NCBI GenBank assembly: GCA_027422505.1
Contig: JAPQWV010000028.1
Location: 3,138,001-3,202,000, forward strand
Direction of reading: 5' to 3'
Source of the DNA: Craterostigma plantagineum
Lineage: Eukaryota; Streptophyta; Magnoliopsida; Lamiales; Linderniaceae
DNA length: 64,000 nucleotides
Under the pieces are notes generated by a model. That model did not search any database and was not told the origin of the DNA. It saw nothing but the letters and a program-made list of their open reading frames with translations. Each line of letters opens with the position of its first letter. The stretch's first letter is position 1. The translations under genes and the position numbers were made by a program. This document shows positions 57,063-64,000 of the stretch, piece after piece.

Positions 57063-57755
57063 TTTGTGAAAGGTTATGTCATGGGAAGCCGCGCCTTTTT
57101 CTGGCATATTGGAAGAAGACGCCGGCAGAACTTCCCGAACGTCGTTGATGTTTTATCTTCTAAGGTTTTTTTTTTTATGTATTCGGATTGTAATATGATT
57201 TTCAGTTATGTAATCGTTATGCATCGACTCTATCATGTTTTCTCTATGTTCTCGTCTCGTTTCTTAAATTTCTATAATTAACCCATGTTTCTCTACGTCC
57301 TCGTCTCATTTTTAAAATTGTATACAAGTACCGATTTTTTAAAAATTTTATATCGATCGACTCTCTTTTATTTCGCCGTTTATTTATTTTAACTTTCCGA
57401 ATTTCAGCTTGGTCCAATTCGATCAAGCCCAAATTAAAAAAAAAAACAAATTTTGAAAAGGCCCAAAATTTAAATTTCGCCGAATTCCAAATTGACCCGA
57501 ATTTTTACCCGAATTTTTAAGCAACCACAAATTCTATCAAAAGTCCGATTTATTATTTTTTTTATTATTTTTTTTATTCTCTCCCTACCTTAATTTAATC
57601 GAGATTCGCCTACCAATCTAAGTGTAAAAGAACGAAATCTCTAACTTCCGAACACATAAAGGAGCACATAAAATCACCCAAATATTCACGTAAAGCATAT
57701 ATACGAAAATCATAAATTACGTATTAAACTTACAGACGTAGGCTGACCCTCCAGG

Positions 57756-57775
57756 CTTTTGAGCGGCAGTACATG
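57756..57775 (-). promoter_or_regulatory. leader arm of the primer-site-flanking inverted repeat (element 2)
   Basis: CTTTTGAGCGGCAGTACATG is an inverted match to LTR segment 58056-58079, which contains CATGTACTGCC and CACTCAAAAG, with four extra bases in the LTR arm. The same pairing is possible in element 1. Confidence 0.65.
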
Positions 57776-57802
57776 GACAGTCTACAGAACCTATAACCTA
57801 AC

Positions 57803-57814
57803 GCTCTGATACCA
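57803..57814 (-). other. primer binding site of Gypsy element 2
   Basis: Minus-strand TGGTATCAGAGC two bases inside the 5' LTR. Confidence 0.88.
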
Positions 57815-57816
57815 CC

Positions 57817-60725
57817 TGTAACGATCCTACTTCTTAAATACGTATTTTGGCGGGTTTTACGCAGCGTAAGCAGCGGATAGCCCATCTAATAAAAACTTTT
57901 TATTACATAATAATATTCAAGTACTGGGCCGAAGCCCAAAAGTCTAAACCCGTAAATAAAAAAAATTGTTTTACAACACACATATTATTGTATTAGACCG
58001 AAGCCCAAATAGTAACAATACGAAACATGAATGAAATACTCCACAGGTCGCGTTGCATGTACTGCCCCGCACTCAAAAGACCGTGGAGTCACCGCCATCA
58101 GCCGCCTCACCTACATACGTAAACCCTGAGCTTTTGCCCAGTAGATGAAAACATGCAATGCAAATGCTCTCACACCCCAATCCCGACATAACTCACAAAA
58201 TACACGCTCGACTCTTTTCTCATATCTCATTTCATCACATCACATCACATCAGGGCCCGAGGCTTAGGTACTAAAGGCAACACGCGCGCGCAGGGGTCCG
58301 TAGCTCGGGAGGCCCCACTCCCCACAAGGGTCAGTAGCTCGGGAGGCCCACTCCCCACATCTCAATCATATAGTGCGCCTTAGTCCTAACCTCAACTCAT
58401 ACCATTCGACAACCATCACTCGGTCATAAACTACCCCACTCATCAACACTATACAATGTCACCGTGACTACGCACGATTCTCTCCCCTCATAACACGTGT
58501 ATGCAAATGTCATTCAAGTAAAATGCAATACATAAAAATGCAAATCTTCATATCATGTATCGGCCCGAGGTATCAGCTTGGCCCGATCCGAAAACTATCG
58601 TACGCTAAATAATCGGGCCCAAAGCCCGCGTTCCGAATTACTCGGCCCGAAACCTTACTCATCGATCTCTCCCCGAAATTTCACTAAGAGTTCCCAAAAT
58701 TTAATCCTTTTCACTTTATTTAACACCCTAATTTCAAAATTGGTCCCTAATTTAATATATTTTAAAATTCTATTGTCCAACTTTCAAAATATCACTTAAA
58801 TTTCTAATTTAAAAATATCTTTCTAAATTTTTGCATTTAAACCCCAAAATTTCATAGTTTACTTTTAAGGATCTGAAAAGTTTCCTAAGTTTCAGATCTG
58901 CCCCAAATCTTTAAAAATTTCAGATCTGCCCCGAAAGTTTATATTTATTTAAAAATCTCCCCTGTTGGGATTTTACATTCTCAGCTCCCAGATTTAAAAC
59001 TTTTCAATCTAGTCCCCGAATTTTTGAAAATTATACAAAGGACCCCAATTATTTATTCCAAATTTCAAATCTGCCCCAAAATCTTTATATTTCTTCAAAA
59101 ATCTCCCCTATCTGGATTTTACATTCTCAGCCACCAGATTTTTGAAACTTTTCAATCTAGTCCCCAAATTTTTTAAAATTACCCAAAGGACCCCAATATT
59201 TATTCCGAATTTTAAATATGTCCTAAAAACTTTAAATTTCTTTAAAAATATCCCCTATTCGGAATTTTACAACATAGACTCCCTGGATTTTGTAAAATTT
59301 CGATTAAGTTCCAAAATTTTAAAAATAATTATTTTATACGGCTGTTTTGCGACAGTTTTGGATTTTTCAATGATCACAAGGTAAACGATGTCCGATGGAC
59401 CTGAAATTTTTAACCACAGATAAAGGACTTGCAAATCTTAATTCTGTTCAAAGGAATTTTTAATCTGAAGTCTATATTGTGAGATATGAATTTTTGAACC
59501 TCTTGGCCGAAATGGATAAAGAAAACCCTAGAAAACCCTAATTCTCCCCAAGTTTTGCTCTATCCTCTTAATCTAAAGTCCTCTATCCCTATTCCCAAAT
59601 ATTCATAGATCTAAAAATACTCAATCTCGTGCTCCCTAAGATAACCAACGAAAAATTCATGCAAGCAAATTATTATTATCACATAAACACGAAGAATTTG
59701 ATGAATAACATGCAAAACACGTAAAATTCACAAATCCTATATTGTTTACGTATGTAGGTGATCTTCACCTACCTTAATCCCGTAGAGAGCTACGTAACCG
59801 ATTGTTTCGTGTGATCCCGACCCCAGAGCTTCGATCCCGAGCTTCCGGAGATTTTCTTTTCCTCCTTCTCCTCCTTTCCTTCTTTCTCTCTCTTTCTTTC
59901 TCTCCCTCTCTCCCTCTCTCTCTCGGCCATTTCTTCTCTTCCTCCCTCACGGCCTTTTCTCCTTTCCTCTCTAATATCTTTGGATTTATTAGTTATTAAT
60001 GTGTCCTTAGGAATTTAATGAGGTGGCTTAGGTGGAAAGAGGTGGCATATTAGTTAGATCTTGTCTTTCTTTCTTTTCCTTTCTCTCTTCTTCTTTCCTT
60101 TCCTCTCCCTCACGTTCTCCTCTCCACCTCCTCATTATTCTTTTTTTTTTATTTCATTTATGTCCTTATGATGTATATTAGGTGTATTGGTTGTATTAGG
60201 TCTTGTCTCATTAGGTGTATTAGATGTGTTTGATTCACTTACTAAGGCATTAGGTGTAGATTTTTGTCTCCATGTAATTGTAGAGTTGGCTTTATTATTT
60301 TATTTTTCTTATTTTATTATATTGTATTAAATTCACATGGAGGTGAAATATTATTTTGTTTTATTGTACCAAACTTACATGGATGTACCTTATTATTTTT
60401 ATTATTCTCTTAATTTATTCCAGCCATAATTAAATTATTATTATTGTTATTACTATTATTTTTTTAATTATTTATTTATTTGGGCTTTCACTTCTTGTTT
60501 TTGGCCCAATTAAATTTTATTAAAGGACCCAACTCCCAACCTTTTATTTTGGGCAATTATTTTCTCATTTGGCACATAAATAAATTTTTGGTCCTTTTAA
60601 ATTTTTCGGGCCCAATTGTAAATTTTGGGCTCGTTTCGAAAAGAAATCGTTTCTTGTTCGAAAGTCAATTCCGTACATTTCGAATATTATTGAAGTAATT
60701 CCGTATAAATTTTGCGGGTATTACA
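57817..60725 (-). repeat. 5' LTR of Gypsy element 2 (2,909 bp)
   Basis: Highly similar to 51448-54334; in the first 150 bases I see three substitutions and one indel. A short extra block near 58880-58930 repeats TTTCAGATCTGCCCC-type sequence. Confidence 0.9.
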
Positions 60726-61798
60726 CAGTCACTCCGAGAGGAAAGGACATCGAATAGATACCAACAATACTTGCCTTGACCCGCAACAAATCTCTCGTCT
60801 AGGTGTTCAATATCGTCGTCATTGCATTGAACATTACTGGACTCCAATGAAGAATTCCCTATTGTCGGCGTAGGAAGTGCCTACATAGGAAAATGCAAAT
60901 TAATTTATTTAAATTATTGATCAATATTTATATATTTATTTACATACCACAATTGACGATAATGTCAAATCGTGGGGCCACTGTACGAAGCTGCCCAGTG
61001 CATATCCTAACGTCATAAGCTCCGAGGTTCGTACCGGAAGATATTCCCCCTCCCTCCGTGAGCTATAAGATCGACCGTGACTACGACGTTCGATTCGGAC
61101 ACGGACATGATGAACACTATCACGTCCCTCGATCACTGTCCCAAGAGTGACGACTTCTAAGGCCCCGTGGATTTTACGAATCGCTAGTCGGACCTTGGGA
61201 TAATATACGATTTCAAATGAATAAAAGTTCAATACAAAATAAATCCGATACGTTAAACAAAAAATGTTAAACATATAAGTCTTACTGATATAGGATTCGA
61301 CGAGGGAAATGGATCGAGCGAGGCCGATCCGAAAGAACTCCGAACAGTACGAGCTGGGGCGCCATTTGAGAGAATATCGCACTCATCCCGACCCTCACCT
61401 CCTCTCTCAATCTGGCCTCCACCTCGGCCTTCACCTCGTCTCCCAATCTAGCCTCCATCTCGGCCCTCAACTGATCCATCGAGAAAAAGCTACTAGAACC
61501 GCTCCGGCCCTCGGTAGGGTTGCCAAACACATATCGAATGGAGTATTGGAAGGGAAACCCGTAGGATGCCCGCTGTGATCGGGCTTTCCCAAAGCCTTCG
61601 TCAACGCATCGTTTTGCTTCGTGGGGACAAATTCTCCTCGGCTCGCTTATTCTTTCACCCGTGCCTGTCAATTTGTATCGTAGTTAAACACGATTCATTT
61701 CTTAAATCTATGCAACAATCGAATTAGAGTGTAAAACTTACGAGTTTCTCGGCTAGCTCCCGGCTCGCGTCACATGGAATATAAACGACCCATCTTCC

Positions 61799-63403
61799 TG
61801 TTAGGAATATACCCTCGAAGGATATACGAGGATTAGATTGTATAGGGCATTAGCTTATTTATCATTCGACTCCTTATGTAATAATATATTTTCGTGTGTT
61901 TATTGAAAGGCATTGTTCGTTTATTGGATATATGAGTTCTTTACTTAGCACCCTGTAAAGCAATAAATGAACAAATCCAAATGTGTTGAGTTGAGTCACT
62001 GTTCTCGATGGGCACGAGAGATGAAGGCGAGTGGACTCTTAACCTCGAACATTGAAAGTTCATAAGCCTGAGGCTCCAATTGGGTGCTGGATAACCGATC
62101 ACGGGTTATTTGTCAATGACCTATCGTGTGCCGATATGCTGCTTGGAAGCGAAGGTCATGAGTTGTGATACGCATCGAATCAATGAATTGAATCAGTTCA
62201 TGGACACTGACTCACGGGTTATATGGTCGAACATGGCTTATTACTCAAGAAGTGTCAATGACCGACGACAACACTATAGTAGTCCACGTAAACATTAGAC
62301 TGAAAGGGGCTTTGAGGGAGTTGACTTTGAAGTCTCGATTGTCACTGGTTCTCCTCGACCCGATTTGTTGCTGCATGGGTCAGCGGGCCAGATGCGGTCT
62401 TGATGACAATTTGTAATTGTCGGGCTCAAACCGCCAAGTACGGATTCACAGTCTCGTAAGTAATCGAGACAAGTGTTCTATGTGGACGGTGATAAGAAAT
62501 TACGAAATCCTTGGCCAAGGTATTGAACTAACTCATGTGAGACATGGAGGGTAGTTTGGTCATTTGCCTCGTCTCCATTTTATCGTAGAATCGAGTTCAG
62601 TGAGTTTGACATAGACCATGGCTCTCACTCGATTGGGACACAGCTGAAGGGTTTATACGTAGTACTATAATCTATAGTAAGGTTCTGGAATAAAGATTGG
62701 GTCGAAATTCGCACTCGAATCGGGTTACAGTCCGGTGCTGCGAGATTGCAAGGTAACTACCGGACTCTTGGATTCCTCCCTTGCCGATTGAGTCGAACCT
62801 AGAGAGTCGGGCTTAAAAAGGATCATCAACGTGTACCGATATGGAGATAAAGTGTTTTGGGCCTTAACGGGCATTGGGCCGTTGGGCCGCGCCTTAATGG
62901 GCCTCGGGCCATTTATTGGACCAAAGTTGGACTTCGTAAGAAACTAACTTTAAGACTTGGGCTTGGCTAAGTACTTAAAACGCTTGTGGGTAAAACCGGA
63001 ATTTCACCCTAAGCTTGATTTCGAGATATGCCTAGGAGGGTACTTTCGATATTTACATATTTGATGTGTATAAATATGGAAATAAAAATATTCAAAATAT
63101 TATTTATTTTAAACTGAATATTCGAAATATATATGGCATAATTTTCGAATATTTAGTTCATATTTAAGATATTTGGAGTAAATATCTAAAGTTAGTAAGG
63201 GTAATTATGGATTGTTTCCTTAATTGATTTGGAATCAAAAGGAAAGAGATATTATTCTGATCTGAGCTACGAGGGCAATCGGGGAACCCGGAAAATTTTT
63301 GTTCCGCACCGTATCCGGGGAAGTGGCATCTCCGGTACACATCGGGTAACCCAACACTTCTGTTCTTACGGTTTGACTCCGAATGAAGTTTGCCCCTCTT
63401 ACA
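61799..63403 (+). mobile_element. solo LTR, 1,605 bp (Copia-like ends)
   Basis: TGTTAGGAATATACC to CCCTCTTACA, with target-site copies CTTCC (61794-61798 and 63404-63408). Removing it and one target copy rejoins the CACTA reading frame (VPLKEG then RWVVYIPCD). A TATA-like GTATAAATATGG lies near 63067-63078, which favours plus orientation. It has no coding capacity. Confidence 0.85.
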
Positions 63404-63545
63404 CTTCCCTCTTTCAACGGCACTATCAAGTCCGTGGGAAAATTAGCGAGGTTCGCAATCGGGTACTCTTTTTCCCGATTGGCCATGTGGCCTTATACCC
63501 GCACATACCTTAATGGTGAGGATACATGTTGTGAGATTGATTTTG

Positions 63546-64000
63546 TAACGCCTTGTTTTCTTTTTTAATTACCGTATTTGCGGAGCTATTACATTTTTCA
63601 TATAAAATTTTTTGCTTTTCTTTTCCTTTCACAACTTTTCTCTTTGGAACATACTCGGTGCGTAATCTATATCACTTTCACTATATTGTACATATAAGTA
63701 GACAACATACTTATTTTGACATTGTACAACTTACTATTGTATCTTAAACTATATGTACACAATGAACTATGGGGAGTAGGATAAGGGCGTAGCCTGTCAA
63801 TCTTGTACATGCTTTTGATATGATGCGCTCTAAGTGGCCTGTTAAATATCTACAACACTGTTAAAACATATGATCGTAATGTGTTAAATCAATAGCAATA
63901 AACTATAACATGAAATAAGTCCATTCCTATAAATGCCGCAAACCTTTCAATCAGTCATTCCGTCACGAAATCATAACTCATATAATCGTTCGTATCATCA
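63546..64000. other. right edge of the window, nothing recognised
   Basis: AT-rich. It may be CACTA intron or interior. No ORF with conserved motifs, and no CACTA right end. Confidence 0.35.

Larger units (their letters stand above)
55979..57700 (+). other. insert of unknown origin inside Gypsy element 2
   Basis: It lies where gag, protease and RT should be. Homology to Gypsy pol stops near 55978, and the normal Gypsy leader is recognisable again only from about 57630-57720. On the plus strand (opposite to the element) there are a ~97-codon frame with one internal TGA (56029-56322; ends RSRITLKA), a TATA-like TTTAAATAGG (near 56823), a 55-aa membrane-protein ORF (56895-57062) and another frame starting MGSRAFFWHIGRRRRQNF (57081-57281). 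I do not recognise the source; captured host or viral sequence are both possible. Confidence 0.5.
51448..60725 (-). mobile_element. Gypsy element 2, complete but non-autonomous (9.3 kb)
   Basis: Two LTRs (51448-54334 and 57817-60725), target-site copies CAGTC (51443-51447 and 60726-60730), a tRNA-Met primer site and a polypurine tract. The 3.5-kb interior holds only scraps of RNase H and integrase, then about 1.7 kb of unrelated sequence. Related to element 1 (same LTR start, primer site and leader) but a different subfamily. LTRs are nearly identical by eye, so the decayed element may have moved using proteins made elsewhere. Confidence 0.88.
49514..63545 (-). mobile_element. CACTA (En/Spm) transposon end, invaded by three LTR insertions
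   Basis: Begins CACTAGTACAGTCGCC. It then has subterminal repeats (49525-49810) and a minus-strand ORF2-type gene ending near 50060. Three LTR insertions with target-site copies interrupt it: 50784-51128, 51448-60725 and 61799-63403. CACTA coding sequence resumes on each far side. The opposite end (TAGTG) and the transposase (TNP2-like) are not visible and would lie to the right of the window. Confidence 0.8.
50056..63545 (-). pseudogene. CACTA ORF2-type gene with C-terminal Ulp1 (C48) protease-like domain, broken
   Basis: Read right to left in pieces. 63545-63409 gives PIANLANFPTDLIVPLKEG, continuing across a solo LTR into WVVYIPCDASRELAEKL (61793-61735). Next come DALTKALGKPDHSGH (near 61610), a DUF8039-like block ending SELMTLGYALGSFVQWPHD (near 60980), then ...GKYCWYLFDVLSSRSDC, continuing across Gypsy element 2 into SFVLSMRYVYYNPG (near 51420). 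KSLDSSVIQLFL (near 51320) follows. The Ulp1-like part has GDHWILLVVDYAANTVYVFD (near 50670) with catalytic His and Asp, and QPGDSQLCGNFVMCYMYD (near 50290) with Gln and Cys. Introns separate several pieces. A stop and frame changes near 61650 suggest decay besides the insertions. Plant CACTA elements commonly carry such Ulp1-like genes; their role is unclear. Confidence 0.75.

Overview
The window looks like repeat-rich nuclear DNA of a flowering plant, probably a eudicot. It holds LTR retrotransposons with the usual plant initiator-Met tRNA primer site (TGGTATCAGAGC), several kinds of plant DNA transposon, one intact organellar-type PPR gene, and duplicated 3' exons of a METTL25-like gene. No rRNA, complete tRNA, CRISPR array or bacterial-type gene cluster was seen. 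Lineage names (Sirevirus, chromovirus, Tat) rest on motif recognition by eye, not on database searches.

Layout. 1-8.3 kb: the 3' end of a Sirevirus-like Copia element, a broken Copia relic (2651-4764), and a degenerate Gypsy-type LTR with a 57-bp tandem array (5249 to about 8330). 8.6-33 kb: a tandem duplication. Copy A (8646-25965) holds METTL25-like 3' exons, LTR fragments and a decayed Gypsy element. Copy B (25966-32995) holds the same exons and fragments but only a solo LTR. A young Copia-type non-autonomous element (9699-15336) sits in an intron of copy A only; copy B keeps the empty site. 33-41.2 kb: a Copia relic, a Tat-like gag-protease relic, ~60-bp tandem repeats and a further LTR. 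41.8-43.5 kb: the PPR gene on the minus strand. 43.9-49.4 kb: two hAT-type MITEs and a 4.5-kb Mutator-like element, each with target-site duplications. 49.5-63.5 kb: a CACTA transposon end whose ORF2/Ulp1-like gene is split by a 345-bp solo LTR, a 9.3-kb Gypsy element and a 1.6-kb solo LTR; coding reads through two of the insertion sites once the insertion and one target-site copy are removed.

Relative history. The Gypsy element inserted with target site ATTAC. A segment ending inside its right-hand LTR was duplicated in tandem. The second copy collapsed to a solo LTR that still has ATTAC on both sides. The Copia-type element then entered copy A; its two LTRs look identical by eye.

Most interesting signals: two tandem H-type pseudoknot-like RNA elements with compensatory changes just after the stop codon of the young element's only long ORF; an inverted repeat flanking the primer binding site in both Gypsy elements; a ~1.7-kb insert of unknown origin, with a small membrane-protein ORF, inside a Gypsy element that seems to have moved in trans; and a hAT MITE carrying Pol III A and B boxes.
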